Shown: positions 44,885-54,490 of the stretch, piece by piece
Position numbering within the stretch: the stretch's first letter is position 1
How the letters are laid out: the number at the start of each line of letters is the position of its first letter
Source of the DNA: Pseudomonas sp. S06B 330
GTDB lineage: Bacteria > Pseudomonadota > Gammaproteobacteria > Pseudomonadales > Pseudomonadaceae
Length of the DNA stretch: 64,000 nt
Assembly (NCBI RefSeq): GCF_002845275.2
Contig: NZ_CP088149.1
Span: forward strand, 535,501-599,500
Reading direction: 5' to 3'
Made by a program: the position numbers and the translations under genes
The notes under the pieces: model-generated
Databases searched by the model: none
The model's input: the letters and a program-made list of their open reading frames with translations, nothing else
What the model was told of the DNA's origin: nothing

Positions 44885-46057
44885 ATGGCGTTTGATCTTC
44901 GCGCACGTCTGGACCAGCGTCGTGCGGCCGACCTGTATCGTCAGCGGCCATTGCTGCAGAGCCCACAAGGCCCGCAAGTGGTGGTCGATGGTCAGCCGTT
45001 GTTGGCTTTTTGCAGCAATGATTACCTGGGCCTGGCCAATCACCCTGAGGTGATCGCTGCCTGGCGCGCGGGCGCTGAGCGTTGGGGCGTTGGCGGTGGT
45101 GCTTCGCACTTGGTGATCGGTCACAGCAGCCCGCACCACGAGGTGGAAGAAGCGCTCGCCGACCTCACCGGGCGCCCGCGTGCGCTGCTGTTTTCCACCG
45201 GCTATATGGCCAACCTTGGTGCCTTGACGGCACTGGTGGGTCAAGGCGACACGGTGCTGCAGGATCGCCTCAACCATGCCTCGCTGCTCGATGCCGGGCT
45301 GCTCAGTGGCGCGCGCTTCAATCGTTACCTGCACAACGATGCGAGTAGCCTGGCCAGCCGTCTGGACAAGGCGGTGGGCAACACCCTAGTGGTCACCGAT
45401 GGGGTGTTCAGCATGGATGGCGACCTTGCCGACCTGCCTGCGCTGGCCGCCACAGCCCAGGCCCGCGACGCCTGGTTGATGGTCGATGATGCCCATGGCC
45501 TGGGCACCTTGGGCCGTAACGGCGGGGGGATCGTCGAACATTTCGGCTTGAGCCATGAACAGGTGCCGGTACTGATCGGCACGTTGGGCAAAGCTTGCGG
45601 TACGGCGGGTGCCTTTGTGGCTGGCAGTGAGGAGTTGATTGAGTGCCTGATCCAGTTCGCCCGCCCCTACATCTATACCACCAGCCAGCCACCTGCCCTG
45701 GCGTGTGCCACGTTGCGCAGCCTGCAACTGCTGCGTAGCGAGCATTGGCGCCGCGAGCACCTGGCGGCGCTGATCCAGCAGTTCCGCAGCGGTGCCGAGC
45801 AGATCGGCCTGCAGTTGATGGACAGCTTCACGCCGATTCAGCCGATCCTGATCGGGGAAAGTGCGCGGGCTTTGCGCTTGTCGCAGATGCTGCGTGAACG
45901 CGGCCTGCTGGTAACCGCGATCCGTCCACCGACGGTGCCGGCGGGCAGTGCACGTCTGCGGGTAACCTTGAGCGCAGCACACAGTGCGGCGCAGGTGCAG
46001 CTATTGTTGGATGCATTGGCCGACTGTTACCCGCTGCTGGAGCCTGCTGATGCGTAA
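44885..46057 (+). CDS. bioF: 8-amino-7-oxononanoate synthase
   Basis: PLP enzyme that condenses pimeloyl-ACP with alanine. The 390 residues include the substrate-site segment [15 protein letters not shown], the [13 protein letters not shown] region, the PLP-phosphate/ring motif [16 protein letters not shown] and the Schiff-base lysine in [14 protein letters not shown]. It follows bioB after seven bases and overlaps bioH by eight. Confidence 0.97.
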   Translation: MAFDLRARLDQRRAADLYRQRPLLQSPQGPQVVVDGQPLLAFCSNDYLGLANHPEVIAAWRAGAERWGVGGGASHLVIGHSSPHHEVEEALADLTGRPRALLFSTGYMANLGALTALVGQGDTVLQDRLNHASLLDAGLLSGARFNRYLHNDASSLASRLDKAVGNTLVVTDGVFSMDGDLADLPALAATAQARDAWLMVDDAHGLGTLGRNGGGIVEHFGLSHEQVPVLIGTLGKACGTAGAFVAGSEELIECLIQFARPYIYTTSQPPALACATLRSLQLLRSEHWRREHLAALIQQFRSGAEQIGLQLMDSFTPIQPILIGESARALRLSQMLRERGLLVTAIRPPTVPAGSARLRVTLSAAHSAAQVQLLLDALADCYPLLEPADA

Positions 46058-46781
46058 CCGACTGGTACTACTGCCGGGCTGGGGCCTGGGACGTTCTGCT
46101 TTACAACCGTTGGTGGCGACGTTGCGCGCTATCGACCCCGGCTTGCAGGTCGAGATTCAGGACCTGCCCGATTTGGTCTCGAATAATCCAAAGGATTGGC
46201 TCGACACGCTCGACCGGCAACTGCCACGCAATGCCTGGCTCGGTGGCTGGTCACTGGGCGGAATGCTGGCTGCCGAATTGGCAGCCCGCCGTGGCGACGA
46301 CTGCTATGGGTTGATAACCCTGGGCAGCAACCTCAGCTTTGTCAGTCGTCCTGATTGGCCGCATGGCATGGCGGTGGACACCTTCCAGACATTTCTCGAG
46401 GGATGTCGCTATCACACCCAGGTCACGCTCAAGCGTTTCGTTTCGCTATGTGCCCAAGGTGCACAAGAACCTCGCAGCCTAGCGCGCCTACTTAGTGCCA
46501 GCATGCCTACGCCCGCGCCGGAGCAGTTAGTGGCCGGGCTTGAAGTGCTAGGCCAGTTGGATACTCGAAAAGCATTGCAGGCCTATGGAGGCCCGCAGCT
46601 GCATCTGTTCGCCGGGCGTGATGACCTGGTGCCGGCGGAAGTCGCCGGGGTGTTGCTCGAAGAATTGCCTGACGTGGAAGTCGGGTTGCTTGAAGACGGT
46701 GCTCATGGTTTTGTGATGGAAACACCTCATGAGTTGGCGGCTGCAATAAAGGCCTTTGTACATGAGAGTGGCGATGACTGA
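46050..46781 (+). CDS. bioH: Pimeloyl-ACP methyl ester esterase BioH
   Basis: Alpha/beta-hydrolase that removes the methyl group from pimeloyl-ACP methyl ester, ending the BioC-protected part of the pathway. The nucleophile motif is [12 protein letters not shown]; the acid residue lies in [12 protein letters not shown] and the histidine in [12 protein letters not shown]. The 243 residues fit BioH. I start at [12 protein letters not shown], the family N-terminus, which overlaps the bioF end by eight bases. Confidence 0.95.
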   Translation: MRNRLVLLPGWGLGRSALQPLVATLRAIDPGLQVEIQDLPDLVSNNPKDWLDTLDRQLPRNAWLGGWSLGGMLAAELAARRGDDCYGLITLGSNLSFVSRPDWPHGMAVDTFQTFLEGCRYHTQVTLKRFVSLCAQGAQEPRSLARLLSASMPTPAPEQLVAGLEVLGQLDTRKALQAYGGPQLHLFAGRDDLVPAEVAGVLLEELPDVEVGLLEDGAHGFVMETPHELAAAIKAFVHESGDD

Positions 46782-47598
46782 TCTATCTCTGCCGGGCCTG
46801 CCCGGTGCTTTGCCTGACAAGCGCCAGGTTGCTGCCTCGTTCTCGCGTGCTGCCGCCAGCTACGACAGCGTCGCTGAACTGCAGCGTGCAGTGGGGAGCG
46901 CACTGCTCGAACAGCTGCCTGCGGGTATTGATCCACAACGCTGGGTCGACCTGGGTAGCGGAACCGGTCATTTCAGTCGCGCCTTGCACAGTCGCTTTCC
47001 ACAGGCCGCCGGTATTGCTGTGGATATCGCCGAAGGCATGCTTCAGCATGCCCGTGGGCAAGGTGGGGCGCACTACCATGTAGCGGGTGACGCCGAACGG
47101 CTGCCGCTGCAGGACGCTAGCGTCGAGCTGATCTTCACCAGCTTGGCAGTGCAATGGTGTGGTGATTTTCGCGCGGTGCTCGATGAAGCCCGACGCATCC
47201 TGCAACCCGGTGGTGTGCTGGCCTTTGCCAGCCTCTGCGTAGGTACGCTGTGCGAGCTGCGCGAGAGTTGGCAGGCGGTCGACGGCCTGGTCCACGTCAA
47301 TCGCTTCCGGCGCCTGGAGGATTACCAGCGCCTGTGTGCCGAAAGTGAGTTGCAAGTACTGGACCTGCAGGCCCGGCCTCATGTGTTGTACTACCCCGAT
47401 GTGCGTAGCCTGACGCACGAACTCAAGGCCTTGGGTGCGCACAATCTCAACCCGGGTCGCCCTGCCGGGCTGACCGGGCGGGCGCGGATGCAAGGCTTGC
47501 TTCAGGCCTACGAACAGTTTCGCCAAGCGCAAGGGCTGCCGGCTACCTATCAAGTGGTCTACGGTGTATTGCAAAAGCCGTTGAAAGAAGGGGAGTAA
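46774..47598 (+). CDS. bioC: Malonyl-ACP O-methyltransferase BioC
   Basis: SAM-dependent methyltransferase that methylates malonyl-ACP to start pimelate synthesis on the fatty-acid machinery. The 274 residues begin with [22 protein letters not shown], typical of BioC. They contain the SAM motif [15 protein letters not shown] and later [11 protein letters not shown]. The start at [10 protein letters not shown] overlaps bioH by eight bases. An in-frame ATG six codons earlier is possible but would lie deeper in bioH. Confidence 0.95.
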   Translation: MTDLSLPGLPGALPDKRQVAASFSRAAASYDSVAELQRAVGSALLEQLPAGIDPQRWVDLGSGTGHFSRALHSRFPQAAGIAVDIAEGMLQHARGQGGAHYHVAGDAERLPLQDASVELIFTSLAVQWCGDFRAVLDEARRILQPGGVLAFASLCVGTLCELRESWQAVDGLVHVNRFRRLEDYQRLCAESELQVLDLQARPHVLYYPDVRSLTHELKALGAHNLNPGRPAGLTGRARMQGLLQAYEQFRQAQGLPATYQVVYGVLQKPLKEGE

Positions 47599-47599
47599 G

Positions 47600-48280
47600 A
47601 TGAGCCCAGCCTATTTCATCGCAGGCACCGACACCGATGTCGGCAAGACCACCGTGGCTGCTGGGCTTTTGCATGCAGCGCATCAGGCTGGCTTGAGCAC
47701 GCTGGGGGCTAAACCGGTCGCCTCTGGGTGCAGCGCCAGCACCAAAGGGCTGCGCAATGACGATGCCCTGGCACTGATTGCGCAAAGCTCGATCAAGTTG
47801 CCGTATGAACAGGTTAATCCCTTCGCTTTCGAGCCGGCCATTGCCCCACACCTGGCGGCCCGTGAAGCCGGCGTAACATTGAGCGTGCAAGCGCTGCTGA
47901 CACCGATGCGCCAGATTCTGGCCCAGGGTGCCGAGTTCACCCTGATCGAAGGCGCCGGTGGTTGGCGCGTACCGTTGTCCGATCAAGCCAGTCTCTCTGA
48001 TTTGGCCATTGCCTTGAAGCTACCGGTGATTCTGGTGGTCGGTGTGCGTCTGGGCTGTATTAATCATGCCTTGCTCAGTGCCGAAGCGATTGCCCGCGAT
48101 GGATTGCAACTGGCCGGCTGGGTGGCAAACATCGTCGACCCGCGCACCTCGCGACTTGAAGAGAACCTGGCCAGTCTGGCCGAGCGTTTGCCTGCACCTT
48201 GTCTGGGGCGAGTACCCAAGCTCAAGCAGGTTAGCGCTGAAGCGGTGGGGGCACACCTGCAGTTGGACCTGCTGGACTAG
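47600..48280 (+). CDS. bioD: Dethiobiotin synthetase
   Basis: ATP-dependent carboxylase that closes the ureido ring of dethiobiotin. The P-loop is FIAGTDTDVGKTTVAAG at the N-terminus. KPVASGC, EGAGGWRVPL and the nucleotide-contact segment LAGWVANIVDP follow. The 226 residues are usual. One base separates it from the bioC stop, with GGGGAG upstream. It is the last biotin gene; a 107-base gap precedes the next gene. Confidence 0.96.
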   Translation: MSPAYFIAGTDTDVGKTTVAAGLLHAAHQAGLSTLGAKPVASGCSASTKGLRNDDALALIAQSSIKLPYEQVNPFAFEPAIAPHLAAREAGVTLSVQALLTPMRQILAQGAEFTLIEGAGGWRVPLSDQASLSDLAIALKLPVILVVGVRLGCINHALLSAEAIARDGLQLAGWVANIVDPRTSRLEENLASLAERLPAPCLGRVPKLKQVSAEAVGAHLQLDLLD

Positions 48281-48387
48281 CCTGAGTCTATCGAATGGCA
48301 ACATGCCATTACTGATTTCAACGGGCCTTTTGCCAGTAGCTCTGCTTCAATGGAAGCTGTTCGCCTTCAGCGTCATGGAGTTTCGAC

Positions 48388-48684
48388 ATGGAAATCTCAG
48401 GCAACTCAGCATTCTACGCAGGGCTCGGAGCCATTCAGGCCGGGCACAACCGCGTCGATCAGGCCGCCAGTCAGATCGCTAACAGCACCGTCGAGCGTGC
48501 AGCCACCAGCCAGTCCAGTGACTACCAGGCCGAGCGCCTGCGCGCAGTCGATCGCAGTCAGCAGATGGACCTGGCCATCAGCAGTGTGGAAATGGCCCTG
48601 GGCAAGCATCAGGTCGAATTGGGTGTCAAAGTGGCCAAAGCATCGGACGAAATGCTCGGCACGCTGATCGACACCTACGCTTGA
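48388..48684 (+). CDS. Small conserved protein resembling flagellar rod/axial termini
   Basis: A 98-residue soluble protein I cannot name. The N-terminus (FYAGLGAIQAGHNRVDQAASQIANST) resembles the first helix of rod and hook proteins such as FlgC or FlgG (family pattern A-x-x-G-L-x-A-x-x-x-x-x-D-x-x-A-x-N-I-A-N). The C-terminal helix (GVKVAKASDEMLGTLIDTYA) resembles their closing helix. The middle is a short charged heptad-like segment. A gene of this size follows bioD and precedes an acyl-CoA dehydrogenase gene in P. aeruginosa also. No flagellar gene is nearby. Structural kinship is an inference from pattern only. Confidence 0.7.
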   Translation: MEISGNSAFYAGLGAIQAGHNRVDQAASQIANSTVERAATSQSSDYQAERLRAVDRSQQMDLAISSVEMALGKHQVELGVKVAKASDEMLGTLIDTYA

Positions 48685-48863
48685 GCCCCTCGCCGCGCGA
48701 GCTACGCGGCTTCAACTAATCTTTGAGTATCAGCGCCTTGACCCTGTTGGCAGGCGCTTGGCTGCGCGTTTGTGCGGTTTTTTGCCAGATCAATCGACCA
48801 GTCTTGCATGACCGAACTGCCCTCTGGTTGATGCTTGACAAGTTTTCGGCGTAAACGTATGTT

Positions 48864-48879
48864 TCAAACAACTGTTTGA
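48864..48879. promoter_or_regulatory. PsrA-type operator before acyl-CoA dehydrogenase
   Basis: TCAAACA-AC-TGTTTGA is a perfect dyad. It contains CAAAC-N4-GTTTG (48865-48878), which fits the published PsrA pattern (G/C)AAAC-N2-4-GTTT(G/C). PsrA is a fatty-acid-responsive TetR repressor, and the P. aeruginosa counterpart of the next gene (PA0506) is a reported target. Confidence 0.6.
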
Positions 48880-48952
48880 CCGAAAGCCACCTAGAGCTGG
48901 TCGGTATATCGCGGTCTCCCTATCCAGGATTCATCAGCAGAGGTTCATCGCT

Positions 48953-50758
48953 ATGCCTGAGTACAAAGCCCCCTTGCGTGATATTCGCTTCGTGCGTGAC
49001 GAGTTGCTCGGTTACGAAGCGCATTATCAGAGCCTGCCGGCTTGCCAGGACGCCACCCCAGACATGGTTAGCGCCATCCTCGAAGAAGGCGCCAAGTTTT
49101 GTGAACAGGTTTTGGCTCCGCTGAACCGTGTAGGTGACCTGGAAGGCTGTACCTGGAGCGAGTCGGGCGTGAAAACCCCGACCGGCTTCAAGGAAGCCTA
49201 CAAGCAGTTCGTCGAAGGTGGCTGGCCAAGCCTGGCCCATGACGTCGATCACGGCGGTCAGGGTCTGCCTGAGTCGTTGGGCTTGGCGATCAGCGAGATG
49301 GTCGGTGAGTCGAACTGGTCCTGGGGCATGTACCCTGGTCTGTCGCACGGTGCGATGAACACCATCTCTGAGCACGGCACTGCCGAGCAGCAAGAGACCT
49401 ACCTGACCAAGCTGGTATCTGGCGAGTGGACCGGCACCATGTGCCTGACCGAGCCGCACTGCGGTACCGACCTGGGCATGCTGCGCACCAAGGCCGAGCC
49501 TCAGGCTGATGGTTCCTACAAAGTCACCGGCACCAAGATCTTCATCTCGGCCGGTGAACACGACATGGCCGACAACATCGTCCACATCGTACTGGCGCGC
49601 CTGCCGGATGCTCCGGCTGGCACCAAAGGTATTTCCCTGTTCATCGTGCCGAAGTTCATGCCGACGGCCGAAGGCACTGTTGGCGAGCGTAACGCGGTGT
49701 CCTGTGGCTCCCTCGAGCACAAGATGGGCATCCACGGTAACGCCACCTGCGTGATGAACTTCGACGCCGCTACCGGCTACCTGATTGGCCCGGCCAACAA
49801 AGGCCTGAACTGCATGTTCACCTTCATGAACACTGCTCGCCTGGGTACTGCGCTGCAAGGCCTGGCCCACGCTGAAGTCGCGTTCCAGGGTGGCCTGAAG
49901 TACGCTCGTGACCGCCTGCAAATGCGCTCGCTGACGGGACCGAAAGCACCGGAAAAAGCCGCTGACCCGATCATCGTGCACCCCGACGTTCGCCGTATGC
50001 TGCTGACCATGAAAGCCTTCGCCGAAGGCAACCGCGCCATGGTCTACTTCACGGCCAAGCAGGTCGACATCGTCAAGTACAGTAAAGACGAAGAAGAGAA
50101 GAAGAAGGCTGATGCACTGCTGGCGTTCATGACGCCGATTGCCAAGGCGTTCATGACCGAAGTCGGTTTCGAATCGGCTAACCACGGCGTACAGATCTAT
50201 GGCGGCCACGGCTTCATCGCCGAGTGGGGCATGGAGCAGAACGTTCGCGACAGTCGAATCTCCATGTTGTACGAAGGCACCACCGGCATCCAGGCACTGG
50301 ACCTGCTCGGCCGTAAAGTGCTGATGACCCAGGGCGAAGCGCTCAAGGGCTTCACCAAGATCGTGCACAAGTTCTGCCAGGGTAACGAAGGCAATGAAGC
50401 CATCAGCGAGTTCGTTGCACCGCTGGCCCAGTTGAACAAAGAGTGGGGCGAACTGACCATGAAGGTCGGTATGGCTGCGATGAAAGACCGCGAAGAAGTC
50501 GGTGCCGCCTCGGTGGACTACCTGATGTACTCCGGTTACGCCTGCCTGGCTTACTTCTGGGCTGACATGGCGCGTCTGGCTGCGGAGAAACTGGCTGCAG
50601 GCACCAGCGAAGAGGCGTTCTACACCGCCAAACTGCAGACTGCGCGCTTCTACTTCCAGCGCATCTTGCCGCGTACCCGCACTCACGTGGCGACCATGCT
50701 GTCGGGTGCCAACAACCTGATGGACATGAACGAAGAGCACTTCGGTCTCTCGTACTAA
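48953..50758 (+). CDS. Acyl-CoA dehydrogenase (long 600-residue type)
   Basis: FAD enzyme for the first step of fatty-acid beta-oxidation, 601 residues. Family segments in order: [19 protein letters not shown] (FAD/substrate loop), [39 protein letters not shown], and [18 protein letters not shown], whose glutamate is the expected catalytic base. The extra C-terminal domain (about 465-600) marks the long subgroup. An operator of PsrA type lies about 75 bases upstream and a strong terminator follows. A close paralogue lies 1.7 kb downstream. Chain-length preference is not readable from sequence. Confidence 0.93.
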   Translation: MPEYKAPLRDIRFVRDELLGYEAHYQSLPACQDATPDMVSAILEEGAKFCEQVLAPLNRVGDLEGCTWSESGVKTPTGFKEAYKQFVEGGWPSLAHDVDHGGQGLPESLGLAISEMVGESNWSWGMYPGLSHGAMNTISEHGTAEQQETYLTKLVSGEWTGTMCLTEPHCGTDLGMLRTKAEPQADGSYKVTGTKIFISAGEHDMADNIVHIVLARLPDAPAGTKGISLFIVPKFMPTAEGTVGERNAVSCGSLEHKMGIHGNATCVMNFDAATGYLIGPANKGLNCMFTFMNTARLGTALQGLAHAEVAFQGGLKYARDRLQMRSLTGPKAPEKAADPIIVHPDVRRMLLTMKAFAEGNRAMVYFTAKQVDIVKYSKDEEEKKKADALLAFMTPIAKAFMTEVGFESANHGVQIYGGHGFIAEWGMEQNVRDSRISMLYEGTTGIQALDLLGRKVLMTQGEALKGFTKIVHKFCQGNEGNEAISEFVAPLAQLNKEWGELTMKVGMAAMKDREEVGAASVDYLMYSGYACLAYFWADMARLAAEKLAAGTSEEAFYTAKLQTARFYFQRILPRTRTHVATMLSGANNLMDMNEEHFGLSY

Positions 50759-50778
50759 GTCATCTACGGTAACGAAAG

Positions 50779-50809
50779 ACGCCTGCCCTGATCGGCAGGC
50801 GTTTTTTTT
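50779..50809 (+). terminator. Rho-independent terminator
   Basis: ACGCCTGCC (50779-50787) pairs with GGCAGGCGT (50794-50802) around CTGATC, followed by an unbroken T run to 50809. It ends the first acyl-CoA dehydrogenase transcript. Confidence 0.93.
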
Positions 50810-51004
50810 GGAGCGTTTTCAACCCGAAGACTCTGCACTTGCTGTAACAGTCGCAATTCGGGTACCGCGCGGGGTCTGGCGAATCGCGGTGGCCAGTTTT
50901 ACAGCCGTTTCACGCCCGATCGCAGCCTTACGGCAGCGGCTACAAGGAGGCAGTCACAAAATCACGAGGTGCGAAGGGGCCCGACAAACCGTACTCATCA
51001 ATTC

Positions 51005-52351
51005 ATGCGCGTTGCCGATACATTAAGGCACAATGCCATTATTGATCTGCCGGGTCGGAGATTACCCTTGTTTCGTTTATCCGCTGTACGCCTGAGCCAC
51101 TTTTTGCCATCAGCCTGTTTGCTGGTGTCAGGGCTCGCGGCTGCCTATGTTAGAGACCTCAACGTCTTCTTCACCTCCCTGTTCAATGTTCTGCCCACCC
51201 TGGTCCTGTTGCTCGGTGGTGCCTATTGCACCGTTTATCGTCGTCAGCGCGAGCTGTTCCTGATGCTCACGGTGTACATCGCCTATTTTTTGCTCGATAC
51301 CCAGACCGACTTCTACCGTGACAATGGTCGTGTTCGCGAAGATGCGGCGGTGGTGTTTCATTTGGTCTGCTTGCTCTTGCCGCTGATGTTCGCCCTCTAC
51401 GGTGCCTGGCAGGAGCGTACGCATCTGTTTCAGGACTTGGTCGCCCGTTTCGCGGTTTTACTGGCTGTCGGCAGTGTCGCCCTGGGCCTGGAGCAAAGTT
51501 TTCCACAGGCCTTGCTAGGTTGGTTGGCTGAAATTCGCTGGCCGTCGCTGCATGGCCATTGGATGAGCCTGATCCAGCTGGCCTACCCGGTGTTTTTCAT
51601 TGCCTTCGTGGTGCTCGTGGTGCAGTACCTGCGTGAACCCCGGCCTTTGCATGCCGCGCAGGTCATTGGGCTGATCGGTATTTTCTGGATGCTGCCAAAG
51701 ACCTTCATCCTGCCCTTCACCCTCAACATCATGTGCAGTCAGGTGATGCTGATGATCGCCGCGGCGGTGTCTCACGAGGCCTATCAGATGGCCTTTCGTG
51801 ATGAGCTCACAGGCCTGCCCGGGCGACGCGCACTCAATGAACGCATGCAGCGCCTGGGGCGCAGCTATGTGCTGGCGATGACCGACGTTGATCACTTCAA
51901 GAAATTCAACGATACCCATGGCCACGATGTCGGTGACCAGGTCCTGCGCCTGGTAGCCAGTAAACTGTCCAAGGTCACCGGTGGCGGTCGGGCCTATCGT
52001 TACGGTGGTGAGGAGTTTGCCCTCGTGTTTGCCGGCAAGAGCATCGAGGAATGCATGCCACACCTGGAGGCGGTACGCGAAATGATCGCCAACTACAACA
52101 TCCAGTTGCGCAATCAGGACAACCGGCCACAGGACGACCAACAAGGCCGTCAGCGACGTGGGGCATCGGCAGCAACAAGCGTATCGGTGACCATCAGTAT
52201 CGGCGCGAGCGAGCGTCTGATTGATCACCGCTCACCCGACGAAGTGCTCAAGTCCGCCGACCAGGCGCTTTACAGTGCCAAGGGCGCCGGGCGTAACTGC
52301 GTTATGGCCTACGGTCATCAAGCCAAGCGAGGTGCAGTGCGCACGGCGTGA
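51005..52351 (+). CDS. Membrane diguanylate cyclase (GGDEF)
   Basis: A 448-residue protein with six to seven hydrophobic helices in its first 255 residues, then a GGDEF domain (about 265-435). The signature is RYGGEEF (334-338), preceded by DVDHFKKFNDTHGHDVGD, so cyclase activity is expected. The inhibitory I-site RxxD is missing: the equivalent residues are TGGG. A low-complexity, Gln/Arg-rich insert (NRPQDDQQGRQRRGA) lies inside the domain before the final strand. The start MRVADTLRHN is preferred over an in-frame ATG 12 codons earlier. It sits between two acyl-CoA dehydrogenase paralogues. Confidence 0.88.
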   Translation: MRVADTLRHNAIIDLPGRRLPLFRLSAVRLSHFLPSACLLVSGLAAAYVRDLNVFFTSLFNVLPTLVLLLGGAYCTVYRRQRELFLMLTVYIAYFLLDTQTDFYRDNGRVREDAAVVFHLVCLLLPLMFALYGAWQERTHLFQDLVARFAVLLAVGSVALGLEQSFPQALLGWLAEIRWPSLHGHWMSLIQLAYPVFFIAFVVLVVQYLREPRPLHAAQVIGLIGIFWMLPKTFILPFTLNIMCSQVMLMIAAAVSHEAYQMAFRDELTGLPGRRALNERMQRLGRSYVLAMTDVDHFKKFNDTHGHDVGDQVLRLVASKLSKVTGGGRAYRYGGEEFALVFAGKSIEECMPHLEAVREMIANYNIQLRNQDNRPQDDQQGRQRRGASAATSVSVTISIGASERLIDHRSPDEVLKSADQALYSAKGAGRNCVMAYGHQAKRGAVRTA

Positions 52352-52474
52352 CCGAGATTGACCGAATAGTCGCCAGATGACCCTATGTCTCGCAAAAGTT
52401 GTTCGGTTACACTGCCTGCATAACAGTGACGCGGTCCTGCGGGGCCGCCCCCGACGCTAGTATGAGAGGTTGCC

Positions 52475-54253
52475 ATGGCTGACTATAAAGCGCCCCTGCG
52501 CGATATGCGCTTCGTCCTCAATGAAGTCTTCGAAGTCTCCAAGCTCTGGGCGCAATTGCCCGGCTTGGCCGAAGCTGTCGATGAGGAGACTGCCCTCGCG
52601 GTGCTGGAGGAGGCCGGCAAGGTCACTGGCAAGAGCATCGCGCCACTGAGCCGCAGCGGCGACGAAGAAGGCTGCCATTGGGACAACGGTGCAGTGAGCA
52701 CCCCAGCAGGATTCATCGAGGCCTACAAAACCTACGCCGAAGGTGGTTGGGTCGGTGTGGGTGGGGATCCCGCCTATGGCGGTATGGGTATGCCCAAGGT
52801 GATCTCGGCCCAGGTCGAAGAAATGGTCAACTCATCGAGCCTGGCGTTCGGTCTGTACCCGATGCTGACTGCCGGTGCCTGCTTGTCGATCAACGCCCAT
52901 GCCAGCGACGAACTCAAGGAAAAGTACCTGCCGAACATGTATGCCGGTGTCTGGGCCGGCTCCATGTGCCTGACCGAGCCACACGCAGGGACCGACCTGG
53001 GCATCATCCGCACCAAGGCCGAGCCTCAAGCAGATGGCAGCTACAAGGTCAGTGGCACCAAGATCTTCATCACCGGTGGTGAGCACGACCTGACCGAAAA
53101 CATCATTCATCTGGTGCTGGCCAAGCTACCGGACGCGCCAGCCGGGCCAAAGGGCATTTCCCTGTTCCTGGTGCCCAAGTTCATGGTCAACGACGACGGC
53201 AGCCTCGGCGCACGTAACCCGGCCAATTGCGGTTCGATCGAACACAAGATGGGCATTCAGGCTTCGGCTACTTGCGTAATGAACTTCGATGAGGCCGTGG
53301 GCTACTTGGTCGGCGAGCCGAACAAAGGCTTGGCGGCGATGTTCACCATGATGAACTACGAGCGCCTTGGTGTGGGTATCCAGGGCCTGGCGTCGGCGGA
53401 ACGCTCCTACCAGAACGCCATCGAGTATGCCCGTGACCGTCTGCAGAGCCGCGCACCTAGCGGTCCGCAAGCCAAGGACAAGGTCGCTGACCCAATCATC
53501 GTGCACCCTGACGTGCGACGCATGTTGTTGACCATGAAGGCATTGAACGAGGGCGGTCGCGCCTTCTCCACCTATGTCGCCATGCAACTGGACACCGCCA
53601 AGTACAGTGAAGACGCAACCACCCGCAAGCGCGCTGAAGACCTCGTCGCGTTGCTGACCCCGGTCTCGAAGGCATTCCTCACCGACCTCGGTCTGGAGTC
53701 TGCAGTACATGGTCAGCAAGTGTTCGGCGGCCATGGCTACATCCGTGAATGGGGGCAGGAGCAACTGGTGCGTGATGTGCGCATCACCCAGATCTACGAA
53801 GGCACCAACGGTATCCAGGCTCTGGACTTGATGGGGCGTAAGGTTGTCGGTAGCGGTGGGGCGCTATACAAGCTGTTCGCCGATGAGATCCGCCATTTCA
53901 CCGCCACTGCCGACAGTGACCTAGGTGAGTTCGTCAAACCGCTCAACGCCGCCCTGGATAACCTCGACGACCTGACTGCCTGGGTACTGGATCGAGCCAA
54001 GAACAACCCGAACGAAATCGGTGCGGCCTCGGTGGAGTACCTGCAGGCATTCGGCTACACCGCCTACGCCTACATGTGGGCACTGATGGCGCGCACGGCG
54101 CTGGGCAAGCAGGGTGAAGAAGATTTCTACGCCAGCAAGCTCGGCACCGCACGTTTCTATTTTGCCCGTCTGCTGCCGCGTATTCACTCGCTCAGCGCAT
54201 CGGTGAAAGCCGGCAGTGAGTCGTTGTACCTGCTGGACGCGGCGCAGTTTTGA
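52475..54253 (+). CDS. Acyl-CoA dehydrogenase, paralogue of the upstream one
   Basis: A 592-residue member of the same long acyl-CoA dehydrogenase subgroup, clearly similar along its whole length to the 601-residue protein: MADYKAPLRDMRFVLNE versus [17 protein letters not shown]. It has MCLTEPHAGTDLGIIRTKA, GGEHDLTENIIHLVL, FGGHGYIREWGQEQLVRDVR and the catalytic glutamate in IYEGTNGIQALDLMGRK. The pair probably arose by tandem duplication, with a diguanylate cyclase gene now between. No PsrA-type dyad was seen in its own 123-base upstream gap. A hairpin follows the stop by six bases. Confidence 0.93.
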   Translation: MADYKAPLRDMRFVLNEVFEVSKLWAQLPGLAEAVDEETALAVLEEAGKVTGKSIAPLSRSGDEEGCHWDNGAVSTPAGFIEAYKTYAEGGWVGVGGDPAYGGMGMPKVISAQVEEMVNSSSLAFGLYPMLTAGACLSINAHASDELKEKYLPNMYAGVWAGSMCLTEPHAGTDLGIIRTKAEPQADGSYKVSGTKIFITGGEHDLTENIIHLVLAKLPDAPAGPKGISLFLVPKFMVNDDGSLGARNPANCGSIEHKMGIQASATCVMNFDEAVGYLVGEPNKGLAAMFTMMNYERLGVGIQGLASAERSYQNAIEYARDRLQSRAPSGPQAKDKVADPIIVHPDVRRMLLTMKALNEGGRAFSTYVAMQLDTAKYSEDATTRKRAEDLVALLTPVSKAFLTDLGLESAVHGQQVFGGHGYIREWGQEQLVRDVRITQIYEGTNGIQALDLMGRKVVGSGGALYKLFADEIRHFTATADSDLGEFVKPLNAALDNLDDLTAWVLDRAKNNPNEIGAASVEYLQAFGYTAYAYMWALMARTALGKQGEEDFYASKLGTARFYFARLLPRIHSLSASVKAGSESLYLLDAAQF

Positions 54254-54259
54254 AAAAGC

Positions 54260-54289
54260 ACGTCGTGTAAGCAATGTCTTACACGACGT
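54260..54289 (+). terminator. Hairpin after second acyl-CoA dehydrogenase
   Basis: A perfect 12-base stem (54260-54271 with 54278-54289) with a six-base loop, followed by TAGTGACTTTTC. The T-run is short, so termination may be partial. Confidence 0.65.
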
Positions 54290-54440
54290 AGTGACTTTTC
54301 GCCTCTATCGAAAGATTGGATCCACAGTTAATCTTCTCACATGGACGTAGCGCAGGAAGCGCAAAGTACAGAACAGGGACACGAAGGATTCCTGCCAGGG
54401 TGGCGGGGCGAAATGGATGTCAGGGAAACAGTCTGCAAAG

Positions 54441-54465
54441 CCCCGCTTCGGCGGGGTTTTCTTTT
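54441..54465. terminator. UUCG-loop terminator between convergent genes
   Basis: CCCCGC-TTCG-GCGGGG (54441-54456) followed by TTTTCTTTT on the plus strand. On the minus strand only a short T run follows, so it is best for rightward transcripts, though it also lies just past the leftward LysR gene. Confidence 0.8.
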
Positions 54466-54490
54466 GCCCGAAGAAAAGTTCAGGCAAGCA

